Notes: generated by a model not told the origin, from the letters alone. Counted from the first letter of the stretch, positions 1 to 8,579 are shown. The stretch: DNA of 34,606 nt from CAZXVW01 sp964644025 (GCA_964644025.1 CAZXVW010000023.1:1-34606); one strand, 5' to 3'. Numbers and translations: made by a program.

Positions 1-734
1 GGCATCTTCAACGGCTCGAAAATCCGCTTCCGCAGGAACTGGTCGAAGCTCATGCCGGAGAGGACCTCGATGAGCCTTCCCTGGACATCGACGGCCACGC
101 TGTATTCCCACGTACTGCCGGGCTGGTGCTTCAGCGGGATCAGGCACAGCTTCTGGACCATCTCGGCCAGGTCGCGGTCGCGGGTGAGAATTCCGGCGTC
201 CAGGTACATCTGGTCCACGGCGGACTTAGCGAAGAAGCCGTAAGTAAGTCCCGCGGTATGGCGCATCAGATCCTGGATGGTGACCGGCCGCTTCGGTTTC
301 ACCAGGCGGTAGCCCTCGGCGCCGGGCTCCTCGACCAGGACTTTCAGGTTGGCGAACTCCGGCATGTAGCGGGCCACCGGGTCGGTGATACGGAAACGTC
401 CTTCCTCATACAAGGTCATCAGCGCCACGCTGGTGATCGGCTTGGACATGGAGTAGATGCGGAAGATGGTGTCCTTCTTCATTGGCTTCCGCGCTTCCCG
501 GTCCGCCATGCCCCGGGCTTCCAGGTATGCTACCTTCCCATTGCGGATCAGCAGGGCCACGGCCCCCGGAATGCGGCCGGCGGCCACGTCTTGCTCCATG
601 GCCCTGGTGGCGCGGGCGAGCCGCTGGGATGAGAGTCCGACATCCTCGGGCCGGGCGGTTGGAGGAAGCTGACCCCAGGCGAGGGAAACGAACGAGAGAA
701 TGACGATCCCGGTTAAGCGCGCGATGCGATGCAC
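1..734 (-). CDS. Secreted class C beta-lactamase-like serine hydrolase (C-terminus cut by window edge)
   Basis: Reading the minus strand from a GTG at 734 gives about 244 residues with no stop. GGAGGA lies 7 nt upstream (742-747). The N-terminus is a signal peptide (VHRIARLTGIVILSFVSL, then AWG before the mature chain). The fold is that of the beta-lactamase/EstB-like esterase family: the nucleophile motif S-x-x-K is SMSK at residues 95-98, and the second catalytic motif is YSV at 211-213, as usual for esterase-like members. Family members hydrolyse esters, peptides or lactams in the periplasm; the substrate cannot be told from sequence. The 3' part lies outside the window. The GTG start hides it from ATG-only gene finding. 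The family assignment is firm, the substrate unknown. Confidence 0.85.
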   Translation of the reverse strand, partial: MHRIARLTGIVILSFVSLAWGQLPPTARPEDVGLSSQRLARATRAMEQDVAAGRIPGAVALLIRNGKVAYLEARGMADREARKPMKKDTIFRIYSMSKPITSVALMTLYEEGRFRITDPVARYMPEFANLKVLVEEPGAEGYRLVKPKRPVTIQDLMRHTAGLTYGFFAKSAVDQMYLDAGILTRDRDLAEMVQKLCLIPLKHQPGSTWEYSVAVDVQGRLIEVLSGMSFDQFLRKRIFEPLKM

Positions 735-787
735 GACGGCGTCCTCCTTCAGGTGGAAAAGAATGTGCGGCTGGCGCCGCGCCACAA

Positions 788-793
788 ATTATA
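788..793 (-). promoter_or_regulatory. Candidate -10 box (TATAAT) for the serine hydrolase
   Basis: The minus strand reads TATAAT here, 54 nt upstream of the GTG at 734, within an AT-rich patch (about 785-805) of an otherwise GC-rich gap. No convincing -35 hexamer sits at 16-18 nt, so this is a -10-only candidate. Confidence 0.4.
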
Positions 794-1022
794 TCGTCAT
801 ATCGTCCGCATGGCCCGTTTCCCAGCCCGCGGATCATGTCGCTGGTCGGTGGTCCCCGGTCAGGATCGGTTGGGGTTCGCCGACGCCGGGTGTCTCGACG
901 GGAGCAACGCTTCCGCGCGGACTGGGAATCCGCCCACGGTGAGGCTGGGATCAAGCAGAATGACGAAGAAAGGGGAACAGCGGCTCCCGGCGACTGATTG
1001 ATTTCATGGGAGTCAGCTCAAA

Positions 1023-1041
1023 CTCGGGTTCGAGTCCCGAG
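1023..1041 (+). other. Isolated tRNA T-arm-like hairpin
   Basis: A stem CTCGGG/CCCGAG encloses the 7-nt loop TTCGAGT, the exact form of a tRNA T-arm. The next 7 bases, GCGTGGC, would be the 3' acceptor strand, but no matching GCCACGC occurs 60-100 nt upstream and no anticodon arm can be folded. It is therefore not a complete tRNA. It may be a tRNA 3'-end remnant, such as an old attachment site, or chance. Confidence 0.3.
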
Positions 1042-1113
1042 CGTGGCAAGCGCAGCGGAGGGGACACTGGCGGACTGTTCCTGTTCGACTTCACCCCCCC
1101 GGCCACCGGCCGC

Positions 1114-1142
1114 GGACCAGCGACTCAGAACCAGGGACCAGG
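1114..1142 (-). repeat. Dispersed copy of GTCGCTGGTCC-type low-complexity repeat
   Basis: The minus strand reads CTGGTCCCTGG followed by CTGAGTCGCTGGTCC. This matches, with two differences over about 21 bases, the tandem array at 11262-11325 on the other strand. The element has no open frame or promoter. Confidence 0.5.
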
Positions 1143-1361
1143 CCTGCCCGGCTTCCAGGCCCGGCCCTCGCCTACCCTCACTTACTCACGGCCCCGAAGC
1201 CACACCCCGGTAAGACGCGCCCAAACATTTGTGTTTTCCCGGGATCTGTGATATCCCAATAGGCGATCTGCCGGTCTGAAATCAGGCAGACTCGGCCGGT
1301 GATCTTCGCCCGAGAGCGGGCAAGATGGCCGGAGCGGGCAACTCGTCATGGGAGGCAAACG

Positions 1362-4300
1362 ATGAAACGGCTTTTGTTGAGCCTCGCCGCCGCGGCGATC
1401 TGTGTACTGGCGGCCGGCGCGCTCCTCTATCCACAAGGGTCACGAACGACGCAATCGCTGAACATGCCCGAAGCAGTGGCGTTCCGCATTCTGCTGGGTG
1501 TGGGGGACAAGGAGCCGACCGTCTGGGACGGCAAGGTCTCGGTTTCGGAAGGCAAAATCCTCAGAATCGAGGGATGGCAGTTCGGCCGTGGCGATTCCAC
1601 TGACGGCCGGACGGGATGGAAAGCGTCCACGCAGCGGGTCCGCCTGCGGCGCCAGCGCCAGGCGAGAGGCCCGGTCCGGCCGAACGGCGTCATCATTACC
1701 ACCAGCGCCAAGAGCCCGAACGCGGCCATCCGCATCGAGACAGCCCAGGGGAAGTTCTCCTTCACGCTGGCGGAGGCGCCGTACGGCAAGAGCACAACCG
1801 CGCTGAACGGTCGGGTGCGGATTGACCGCGTCCCGGCCACGCTCCAGCTCACGCGCTCCATTGAGGAGCAGGATCTGCCCGCCGTCGCCGAAACGCCTGA
1901 CGCCATCTACGTGGCCTACGTGAACTTCGTCCACGGCGACCGTTCCAAGGTCATCCGCGGTGAATTTGAAGAAGTTCCGAAAAACTTTGATTTCCTGGCC
2001 CGCCCGGTGGGCGGCGATCAGGTGCGCCTGCTGCGCTACTCCAAGTCCAAGCGCATCTGGACGGGCCCGGAGAATGTCTCGGCGCCGAAGCAGGACTGCA
2101 TGCGCACGGCGGTGGCCGTCGACGGAACGGGGCGCGTCTGGGTCGTCTGGTCGGCTAATCAAGGCGGCAATTTCGACCTGTACGCCAGATCTCTGAGCGG
2201 GGAGAAATGGGGGCCGGAGATTCGCGTCACCTCCGATCCCGGCAATGACCTGGATCCGGTGGCTGTCACCGATTCGGCGGGCCGGGTGTGGATCGCCTGG
2301 CAGGCGGCCCGCAACGGCAACCTGGAGATCTTGACGGCGGTGCAGGAAGGAGACCGGTTCTCGGCCGAGCAGCGCGTTTCGTTTTCTTCGATGAGCGACT
2401 GGGACGCGGCGATCGCCGCCGCCAGCAACGGCGAAGTGGCCGTGTCCTGGGATACCTATGATAAGGGGGATTACGACGTCTACTTCCGCCGCATGCGGTA
2501 CGCCGGCGGAATCCGGATGGAGAAGCCGGTGCCGGTGGCGGCTACGCCGAACTTCGAGGCCCGTAGCTCGATCGCCTACGACGCTCAGAACCGGCTCTGG
2601 GTGGCCTATGAAGGCTCCGACACGAAATGGGGCAAGGACTTCGGCGCATACGAGACCACCGGCATCGCGCTGTACCAGGGTCACGATGTTCACCTGAAGT
2701 GCTTCCGGGGCGACGATCCATATGCGCCCGGCGGCAATCTGAAGAAGGTGCTGGCCGTCTCTCACCTCACCATCAGGAGCCGGCCGCAGCGGGCGGCGCG
2801 CCAGCAGCCGGCGGCGCGCCAGCGGTTGGCGGGAGAATTCCACCAGCCAGACCCGAACCTGGCAAAGAACCGCGCCCCTAGCAGCGTGCCGCAGCGCATG
2901 GTGCCTCCCGTGCCGCGGAACAGCTTTCCCCGCGTGATCGCCGGTCCGGATGGCGTGGTGTACCTGGCCTACCGTTCCTCGAGCGAGGTCCGCACGGCGG
3001 TGGGTACAGCCTGGTTCGAAAATATCGCCTACTTCGACGGCCGGCAGTGGCACGGCCCGGTGCTGGTTCCCCACAGCGACGGGCTGCTGGATAACCGGGT
3101 TGGTCTAGCGACGCCCGCGCCGGGGCGGCTGGTGATGGTCGCCGTCTCGGACCACCGTTGGGGGGCCACCGGCAGCGGGCGCGGCAACCCGGCGATCAAT
3201 TCGGATCTATACGCCGCCGAGTTCCAGCCCGCGGTCGAAGCGCAGGCGGCCACACTCAAGCCGCTCCCGCCGGTCAAGGTGGCCCCACCGGAGCCGGAGG
3301 TGAAGTCCGAACTCGACCAGGTGGCTTTCATGCGGAATTACCGCGTCAACCTTCGCGGACAACAGCTTCGCCTGCTGCGGGGCGAGTTCCACCGTCACAC
3401 CGAAATCTCCGGCGACGGCGGCGGCGACGGCCCGCTGGTGGACGCCTATCGTTACTTGATCGACGCCGCCTACATGGATTGGGCGGGCTGCTGCGACCAC
3501 GACAACGGCGGCGGCAGGGAATACTCGTGGTGGATCGAGCAGAAGTTCACCGACGCCTACCGGATTCCGGGCCGTTACACCCCGATGTTCAGCTACGAGC
3601 GCAGCGTCCGCTACCCGGAGGGCCACCGCAACGTCCTGTTCGCCCAGCGCGGCGTCCGGCCCTTGCCCCGCTACCCGAAGGTGCCGGACGACGCTCCGGA
3701 GGCGCCCGCGCCGGATACGCAGATGCTTTACGCTTACCTGCGCCAGTTCCACGGGATCGTGGCCTCGCATACCTCCGGCACGAACATGGGGACCGACTGG
3801 CGCGACAACGATCCGAAACTGGAGCCGGTGGTGGAAATCTACCAGGGTGACCGCCAGAACTATGAGATGCCGGGCGCGCCCCGCTCGAACAGCGAAAAGG
3901 ATTCGATCGGCGGCTGGCGGCCCAAGGGCTTTGTCTCCCGGGCCCTCATGAAAGGCTACCGCCTCGGGTTCCAGGCCTCCAGCGACCACATTTCGACCCA
4001 CATGTCCTATTGCAACGTCTGGGTGAGGGAGCCGGCGCGGGAGGCTATCATGGACGGCTTGCGCAAGCGCCACGTCTACGGCGCCACCGATAATATCCTG
4101 GCCGACGTCCGCTGCGGCGAGCATTTCATGGGCGAGGAGTTTTCCGTCTCTGAGCCCCCGGAGATCTCGGTGAAGCTATGGGGGACGGCGAATTTCGCCA
4201 AGGTCCACATCATCAAGGACAACCAGTACGTCTACACCGCCGAGCCGGGCGCGCGGACGGTGGACTTCGTCTGGAAGGATCCGGCCGCCACGCGGGGCAA

Positions 4301-4382
4301 GACCAGCTACTATTATGTCCGGGGCGAACAGGCCGACGGCGAAATCGTCTGGGTCAGTCCCATGTGGATTACCTACCGGTAA
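1362..4382 (+). CDS. Secreted propeller-like plus PHP/DUF3604-like metallohydrolase protein
   Basis: This encodes 1006 residues from the ATG at 1362, with GGAGG 6 nt upstream and a clear signal peptide (MKRLLLSLAAAAICVLAAGA). An upstream in-frame ATG at 1299 would bury the signal peptide and is rejected. Residues about 160-600 contain repeated blades with patterns such as GRVWVVWSANQGGNFDLYAR and GRVWIAWQAARNGNLEI, typical of sialidase/TolB-like beta-propellers. Residues about 670-900 carry metal-site motifs of the PHP/DUF3604 kind: HRHTEISG near 676, CCDHDN near 710, ASHTSG near 801 and SSDHIS near 873. A short beta domain ends the chain. Metal-dependent hydrolysis in the periplasm or outside the cell is inferred; the substrate is unknown. 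No close partner gene is visible: the next gene is a LysR regulator 222 nt downstream. Confidence 0.75.
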   Translation: MKRLLLSLAAAAICVLAAGALLYPQGSRTTQSLNMPEAVAFRILLGVGDKEPTVWDGKVSVSEGKILRIEGWQFGRGDSTDGRTGWKASTQRVRLRRQRQARGPVRPNGVIITTSAKSPNAAIRIETAQGKFSFTLAEAPYGKSTTALNGRVRIDRVPATLQLTRSIEEQDLPAVAETPDAIYVAYVNFVHGDRSKVIRGEFEEVPKNFDFLARPVGGDQVRLLRYSKSKRIWTGPENVSAPKQDCMRTAVAVDGTGRVWVVWSANQGGNFDLYARSLSGEKWGPEIRVTSDPGNDLDPVAVTDSAGRVWIAWQAARNGNLEILTAVQEGDRFSAEQRVSFSSMSDWDAAIAAASNGEVAVSWDTYDKGDYDVYFRRMRYAGGIRMEKPVPVAATPNFEARSSIAYDAQNRLWVAYEGSDTKWGKDFGAYETTGIALYQGHDVHLKCFRGDDPYAPGGNLKKVLAVSHLTIRSRPQRAARQQPAARQRLAGEFHQPDPNLAKNRAPSSVPQRMVPPVPRNSFPRVIAGPDGVVYLAYRSSSEVRTAVGTAWFENIAYFDGRQWHGPVLVPHSDGLLDNRVGLATPAPGRLVMVAVSDHRWGATGSGRGNPAINSDLYAAEFQPAVEAQAATLKPLPPVKVAPPEPEVKSELDQVAFMRNYRVNLRGQQLRLLRGEFHRHTEISGDGGGDGPLVDAYRYLIDAAYMDWAGCCDHDNGGGREYSWWIEQKFTDAYRIPGRYTPMFSYERSVRYPEGHRNVLFAQRGVRPLPRYPKVPDDAPEAPAPDTQMLYAYLRQFHGIVASHTSGTNMGTDWRDNDPKLEPVVEIYQGDRQNYEMPGAPRSNSEKDSIGGWRPKGFVSRALMKGYRLGFQASSDHISTHMSYCNVWVREPAREAIMDGLRKRHVYGATDNILADVRCGEHFMGEEFSVSEPPEISVKLWGTANFAKVHIIKDNQYVYTAEPGARTVDFVWKDPAATRGKTSYYYVRGEQADGEIVWVSPMWITYR
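2792..2823 (+). repeat. In-frame 18-bp period repeat inside the PHP-like gene
   Basis: The 14-mer GGCGGCGCGCCAGC occurs at 2792-2805 and again at 2810-2823, a spacing of exactly 18 bases. It encodes AARQQP followed by AARQRL in a basic, loop-like linker. It looks like a small in-frame tandem duplication. Confidence 0.6.
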
Positions 4383-4398
4383 CGCTAAGCCAGGATGC

Positions 4399-4413
4399 CG
4401 CCGGGGACCGGCG
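4399..4413 (+). terminator. Short hairpin after the PHP-like gene, weak terminator candidate
   Basis: CGCCGG and CCGGCG pair around a 3-base loop 16 nt after the stop codon. No T-tract follows, so intrinsic termination is uncertain. Confidence 0.25.
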
Positions 4414-4604
4414 CGCTCCCTGCTAAGTGCGCACGGTCCCTTGCCGGCGGGCGGGCTCTTGGACGCGGACGGCAACAGCGCAAGCGCTTTCCGCCCGGCG
4501 CCGCCGCGAATGCCTTATATTCAGGGAAGGACCGGTTGGGGGCGGTGGCATGACGCCGGCCGGTTGGGCAGCCGGCTTGCCGCGGCCGCCGGGGACGGAA
4601 GACC

Positions 4605-5477
4605 ATGGAGTTTTTCCTGTTACGAGTCCTGCTCACGGTGGCAAACGAAGGGAGCTTTTCGCGCGCCGCGGAAAGGCTCCACCGTACCCAGCCGGCCGTG
4701 AGCCTGGCGATTCAGCGGCTGGAAAAACAACTGGGCGAGCGGCTGATCGACCGCTCGGCGAAGGAACTGCTGCTCACCGACGCCGGCCGAATCGTTGTTG
4801 ATTACGCGCGGCGCTTTGAGAACCTGCGGCGGGATCTCGACAACGCCCTGGCCGAGCTGCGGGACAACTCCGCCGGCCGCCTGGTGATCGGAGCCAACGA
4901 GTCGACGTCGCTGTACCTGCTGCGCCACATCGAAAAGTACCGCCGGCTGTACCCCAAGGTGAAGGTCCAGGTGCGGCGGAGCCTGTCGAGCAAAATCCCG
5001 GCGCAGTTGCTGGACGGCGATCTGGAGCTCGGCGTCATCAGCTATGATCCGCAGGATCAGAACCTGGTGAGTCGCGTCATCTTCACCGATCACCTGGCCT
5101 TCGTCGTCTCGCCCGAGCACCGGTTCGCCCGGCGGAAATCGGTCCCGATCACGGAGCTGGCCATGGAGACGTTCGTGGCGCACAACGTGGTCAGCCCGTA
5201 CCGGGAGATCGTGCTCCGGGAGTTCCGGCGGCACCAGGTGGAGTTGAACATGGACCTGGAAATGCCGACGGTGGAGACGATTAAGAAAATGGTGCAGCGC
5301 AACGAGGGCGTGGCGTTCGTCCCGCGCATGTGTGTCGAGCAGGAGTTGGAACAGAAGACGCTGCGCGAAGTCCAGGTGGAAGAACTCAACGTCGAGCGCA
5401 AGATCCGCCTGGTCTACCCGGCCCGGCGAGCGCTCAGCCACGCCGCGCGCGCGTTCCTGGAAATCGTCAACGTTTGA
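4605..5477 (+). CDS. LysR-family transcriptional regulator
   Basis: This 290-residue protein has the normal LysR length. The N-terminal winged helix-turn-helix spans about residues 1-60 (FSRAAERLHRTQPAVSLAIQ is the recognition region). Residues about 90-290 form the inducer-binding domain, opening with GRLVIGANEST. It resembles CysB/CbbR-type activators that bind small effectors in the cytoplasm. The start ATG aligns with the family N-terminus (MEFFLLRVLLTVANEGSFS). An AT-rich TATATT at 4516-4521 lies about 83 nt upstream and may be its -10 box. It faces the leftward sulfatase/PmoA unit across a 16-nt gap. Its target is not evident; LysR proteins often control a divergent neighbour, but here the upstream gene runs in the same direction. 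Confidence 0.92.
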   Translation: MEFFLLRVLLTVANEGSFSRAAERLHRTQPAVSLAIQRLEKQLGERLIDRSAKELLLTDAGRIVVDYARRFENLRRDLDNALAELRDNSAGRLVIGANESTSLYLLRHIEKYRRLYPKVKVQVRRSLSSKIPAQLLDGDLELGVISYDPQDQNLVSRVIFTDHLAFVVSPEHRFARRKSVPITELAMETFVAHNVVSPYREIVLREFRRHQVELNMDLEMPTVETIKKMVQRNEGVAFVPRMCVEQELEQKTLREVQVEELNVERKIRLVYPARRALSHAARAFLEIVNV

Positions 5478-5496
5478 CCGCCGCGGCGGCGGGTCA
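5475..5496. terminator. Hairpin spanning both convergent stop codons, bidirectional terminator candidate
   Basis: TGACCGCCG pairs with CGGCGGGTCA with one bulged G. The outer arms are the TGA stop codons of the LysR gene (plus) and the PmoA remnant (minus). The core CCGCCGCGGCGG (5478-5489) is a perfect palindrome. No T-tract follows on either side. Confidence 0.4.
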
Positions 5497-5872
5497 CTCA
5501 ATCACCCGCACGGCGGGCGGATAAGCGTAGTCGTTCCAGATGCGGTTGTTCCGGGCGGCATCGGGCGGCCCGTCGTGAACGATAACGCGGTAGCGCGAGC
5601 GGTACCGTTGCCCGGGCTCGATCCGGAACGGGCCGGCGGCCATCGGCGCGAAGCAGAAGTACGGCTTCGCCGGTGTCCAATCTTGTCCCGCTGAAGTACT
5701 TTGCAGTACCAAGCGATTCCGGGAGTTGGCAAACGACGGGCGTGGAGCGGCGCTCGTAAGCGCCGGCGCTGACCTCGATGGTGACGGCGCCCTGCCCGGC
5801 GGCGCCGTATCCGGGAAAGGAAGGCCAGCCGGCGAAGCAGAGCGCCGGCAGTAGAAGAGCAGAGTGTTTCAT
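5494..5872 (-). pseudogene. PmoA-family (DUF6807) secreted protein remnant with internal deletion and frameshift
   Basis: The minus strand starts at ATG 5872 (AAGG upstream) with a signal peptide (MKHSALLLPALCFAGW) and the N-terminal strand VTIEVSAGAYERRSTPV of the PmoA/DUF6807 family. After about 52 codons, near 5712, the homology jumps to a different frame. That frame encodes the family's C-terminal part: YFCFAPMAAGPFRIEPGQ, then RSRYRVIVHDG and PPAVRVIE, ending at TGA 5494. Intact members have roughly 300 residues; only about 126 codons remain, so the middle is missing and the two ends are out of frame. It lies 17 nt after the sulfatase stop and was probably its operon partner. The remnant cannot make a normal protein unless the assembly is wrong here. 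Confidence 0.7.
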
Positions 5873-5889
5873 GGGTGCCTTCATCTCGG

Positions 5890-7281
5890 CTAATAGTCCC
5901 GGTACGGGCCGCGCGGCTCCGCCTTCCGCATGCTCTCCCGCCAGGCCGCAAACCGCGCCTGGAGGCGGGCGAGCACATCGGGCATCTGGCGGGCCAGATC
6001 GTGCTGCTCACCGACATCCTCGGACAGATCGAACAGCCCGCCGCCGCGGCGGGAGTGGACGAGTTTCCAGCGGCCGACGCGGGCGGCGTACTCTGCCTGC
6101 CGCTCCCAGAACATCTCCTTCCGGGGAGAGGCCACCCGGCCGGTGAGCACCGGAAGCATGTCGAAGCCGTCGAGAACGACGCCGGCCGGGGGATCCGCGC
6201 CGGCGGCGGCGAGCAGCGTCGGAAACACTTCCAGGGAAGTGAGGAACTCATCGCTCACCACGCCGGCGGGGATGTGTCCTGGCCAGCGGATGATAAAGGG
6301 CACGCGGACTCCTCCCTCGAACATCCAGCTCTTGCGGCCCCGGAGGGGCAGGTTCTCCGAACCGCTTCCTCCCCCGTTGTCGGATAGAAAGATGACGATG
6401 GTGTTCCCGGTAAGCCCATAACGGTCGATGCGGTCGAGAATACGGCCAATCGCGTCATCCATCGCGGTCACCGCAGCCATATATTTGCGGCGGATCTCGG
6501 CCTTCTTGTCATCGCCGGAGGGATAAAGATCCAGATACTTACCCGGCGCCTGAGGAGCGCCGCGGATGGCCCGGTCCAGGTTCGAGGCCCCGTGCGGGGC
6601 GTTGAAAGCGACATAGATAAAGAACGGACCGGTTCGGTGCTCATCGATAAAGCGCAAGGTTTCGCGCTCGAACAACCAGGTAGTATAGGTCCCCTTGTCC
6701 TCGGTGGTGGGACGGTTGCCGCGGTACATGGACGGAATGCCGTACCGCTCGTGGGTCCAGTAGTCAATCCCGGTATTGACAAAGCCATAGAAATCATCGA
6801 AACCGCGCTGGAGGGGAAGGAACCGGCGCAAGGAGCCGAGGTCCCACTTGCCGAACACGCCGGTCGCATAGCCGGCCTTCTTCAGCACGGCGGAGATCAG
6901 CACTTCGCGGGTATCCATCCCCAGGATGCGTTCCGGCGACAGCGCGTATTCCCACGGCGGGTAGAGGTAGTCGTCGTTGACTCGGTCGTTGCGGAAATTT
7001 TCATACGTGCCGTTGCGCTGGGGATAGCGTCCGGTAAGCAGCGCGCCCCGGGAAGGGGTGCAAACCGGACAGGCAACGTAAAAACTCGTGAGCCGTACGC
7101 CCTGGCTGGCGAGCCGGTCCAGGTGCGGGGTCCGAATGTCCGGGCTGCCGGCGCAGCCGAGGTCGCGATAGCCCTGGTCGTCGGAGACGATCAGGAGGAT
7201 GTTCGGCGGCTGCGCCGCCGCCGCGAACATGCCCACTCCGGCGAGGGCGGTGAAAAATACAGCAGCGGTTGTGCGTCTCAT
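5890..7281 (-). CDS. Secreted sulfatase (formylglycine type)
   Basis: From ATG 7281 (AAAGG 5 nt upstream) this encodes 463 residues with a signal peptide (MRRTTAAVFFTALAGVGMFA). A longer frame to 7362 would place it behind 27 extra residues and is rejected. The type I sulfatase signature is complete: metal-binding DD at 34-35, the formylglycine motif C-T-P-S-R at 74-78 followed by GALLTGR, FGKWDLG in the middle, and SDNGGGSGSENLPLRG holding the second metal-site residues. It should cleave sulfate esters in the periplasm after cysteine maturation. The maturase is not in this window. The N-acetylgalactosamine/arylsulfatase-like pattern does not fix the substrate. It is upstream of the decayed PmoA gene on the same strand. 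Confidence 0.93.
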   Translation of the reverse strand: MRRTTAAVFFTALAGVGMFAAAAQPPNILLIVSDDQGYRDLGCAGSPDIRTPHLDRLASQGVRLTSFYVACPVCTPSRGALLTGRYPQRNGTYENFRNDRVNDDYLYPPWEYALSPERILGMDTREVLISAVLKKAGYATGVFGKWDLGSLRRFLPLQRGFDDFYGFVNTGIDYWTHERYGIPSMYRGNRPTTEDKGTYTTWLFERETLRFIDEHRTGPFFIYVAFNAPHGASNLDRAIRGAPQAPGKYLDLYPSGDDKKAEIRRKYMAAVTAMDDAIGRILDRIDRYGLTGNTIVIFLSDNGGGSGSENLPLRGRKSWMFEGGVRVPFIIRWPGHIPAGVVSDEFLTSLEVFPTLLAAAGADPPAGVVLDGFDMLPVLTGRVASPRKEMFWERQAEYAARVGRWKLVHSRRGGGLFDLSEDVGEQHDLARQMPDVLARLQARFAAWRESMRKAEPRGPYRDY

Positions 7282-7450
7282 CTGACCTTTGTAAGTGTAC
7301 TTCGGAGCTGCCGGCAAGCGCAGCCTCCGCTCCCCCGGCGCCCGCTCACGCACGGAACGCACTGGGACTGTTCCTCAGCCCTTCCTAAGGTGTTTGGCTG
7401 ATGCGCGGTCCTGAGGAAAGTGACGAAACAATAGATGAGAGGCTAACTAT

Positions 7451-8545
7451 ATGAGACAACTAGCGGCTGCGTACCTGGTCTGGTGTCTGTTGGCGCCCAT
7501 CAGTTGGGCGGCTACGACCAGCGTTTCCATGCCGGCGTTGTGGAGGTACGCTCACCCGGACGCAAAAGCGCTGATCGGCATTGAGTGGCGTCGCATTGTG
7601 AACTCTCCGATCGGGCAGGAAATCCGGCAGAAGCTCACCCAGAGCGGGATGAGTGGACTAAAGGGGATGGACCTGATCGACCAGATCGACCGCGTGTTCA
7701 TCTCTTCGCCGGGAAACCCGGCGGGCGCCTCCCAGGACCAGCCACCGGCGGTGATCGCGGTCCAGGGCGCTTTCAACCTGGACGAAATCCGGAAACTGGC
7801 GGCGGACAAGATGACGGGATCGGCGACGTACCATTCCATCGAGATCCTCGAACAAAGGCAGAAAGGCGAGGACCCGATGGCGCTGGCGCTGGTGGATCCG
7901 CGGACTCTGTTGCTGGGAGACGGCGGCTCGGTCCGGGCGGCCATCGACCACTATTTCGCCGAAGACCCCGGCCAGGCGGCCAACCCCCTGTTCCTGCGCG
8001 CCTCGGAGCTGGCTGCGGCCAACGATATCTGGGTGGTGGCCGCCGCCTCACCATCGGATTTCTCCAAGGACGGAATGAAGCAGGCGCCGTTTCTCAACGA
8101 CGTGAACCGCATCGAGGCCGGCATCTCGCTGCGCGACGGCCTCGGCCTGGAGCTGAACCTGGGGACAAAGTCGGAAGAAAGCGCCGATAAGCTGGCCAGC
8201 GGCCTCCAGGTGATGCTGGGCATGATGCTGGCCGCCCAGCAGGGCAAGCCGGGCGCGCCGAACCTGGCCGACAAGCTGAAGATCTCCGCCGGGCAATCCC
8301 GGGTGAAACTGGCCCTGGCGCTCGACCGCCAGGAACTGGAGCAGGCCCTGCAGGGACTGGGGCCGGCGATGATGGCTTCCTCGGGCGCGGGGAAGGTTGA
8401 CGTCCGCCCCCGGGTCAGCGGAAGCGGCCAGTGGAGCTGGGAAAAACCGGTTCAGCAGGCCCGCCGGCAAACTCCGCCGAAGAAGCGGGTGATCCGCATC
8501 TACGGACTGGAGGAAGGCGTCCGCGAAATTCCGTTCTCGCAGTAG
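7451..8545 (+). CDS. Secreted protein of unknown function
   Basis: This encodes 364 residues with a signal peptide (MRQLAAAYLVWCLLAPISWA) and GAGAGG (7437-7442) 8 nt before the ATG. The mature protein opens with LWRYAHPDAKALIGIEWRRI. It has an alternating beta/alpha pattern with two similar halves, each testing a hydrophobic stretch (PPAVIAVQGAFNLDEIRKL and IWVVAAASPSDFS), and a basic C-terminal tail ending in RVIRIYGLEEGVREIPFSQ. I recognise no catalytic motif. The layout is familiar from acidobacterial secreted proteins without an assigned role. It is divergent from the sulfatase across 169 nt and is followed by a strong hairpin. Confidence 0.8.
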   Translation: MRQLAAAYLVWCLLAPISWAATTSVSMPALWRYAHPDAKALIGIEWRRIVNSPIGQEIRQKLTQSGMSGLKGMDLIDQIDRVFISSPGNPAGASQDQPPAVIAVQGAFNLDEIRKLAADKMTGSATYHSIEILEQRQKGEDPMALALVDPRTLLLGDGGSVRAAIDHYFAEDPGQAANPLFLRASELAAANDIWVVAAASPSDFSKDGMKQAPFLNDVNRIEAGISLRDGLGLELNLGTKSEESADKLASGLQVMLGMMLAAQQGKPGAPNLADKLKISAGQSRVKLALALDRQELEQALQGLGPAMMASSGAGKVDVRPRVSGSGQWSWEKPVQQARRQTPPKKRVIRIYGLEEGVREIPFSQ

Positions 8546-8547
8546 CC

Positions 8548-8579
8548 GGCCAGCCCGGCGCGCGTGTTCCGGGCGGGCC
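8548..8579 (+). terminator. GC-rich hairpin after the unknown secreted protein
   Basis: GGCCAGCCCGG pairs with CCGGGCGGGCC (one A-G mismatch) around a 10-base loop, starting 2 nt after the TAG. It lacks a T-tract, as is common in high-GC genomes. Confidence 0.45.

Larger units (their letters stand above)
735..1361. other. Intergenic region between divergent genes; no gene seen
   Basis: These 627 bases separate the leftward serine hydrolase from the rightward PHP-like gene. The short open frames here look like chance GC-rich frames, with no recognisable protein and no good ribosome site. Recognisable items are the -10 candidate at 788-793, an isolated tRNA T-arm-like hairpin at 1023-1041, and a copy of the GTCGCTGGTCC-type repeat at 1114-1142. 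Confidence 0.6.

Noticed and set aside
406..954. Minus-strand frame overlapping the serine hydrolase
   Set aside because: It is out of frame with the beta-lactamase motifs. The true frame starts at GTG 734.
960..1048. A complete tRNA gene
   Set aside because: Only the T-arm folds; no acceptor partner, anticodon arm or D-arm could be paired.
1440..3074. A 544-residue antisense open frame
   Set aside because: It is a shadow of the propeller/PHP gene and shows no domain, signal peptide or ribosome site.
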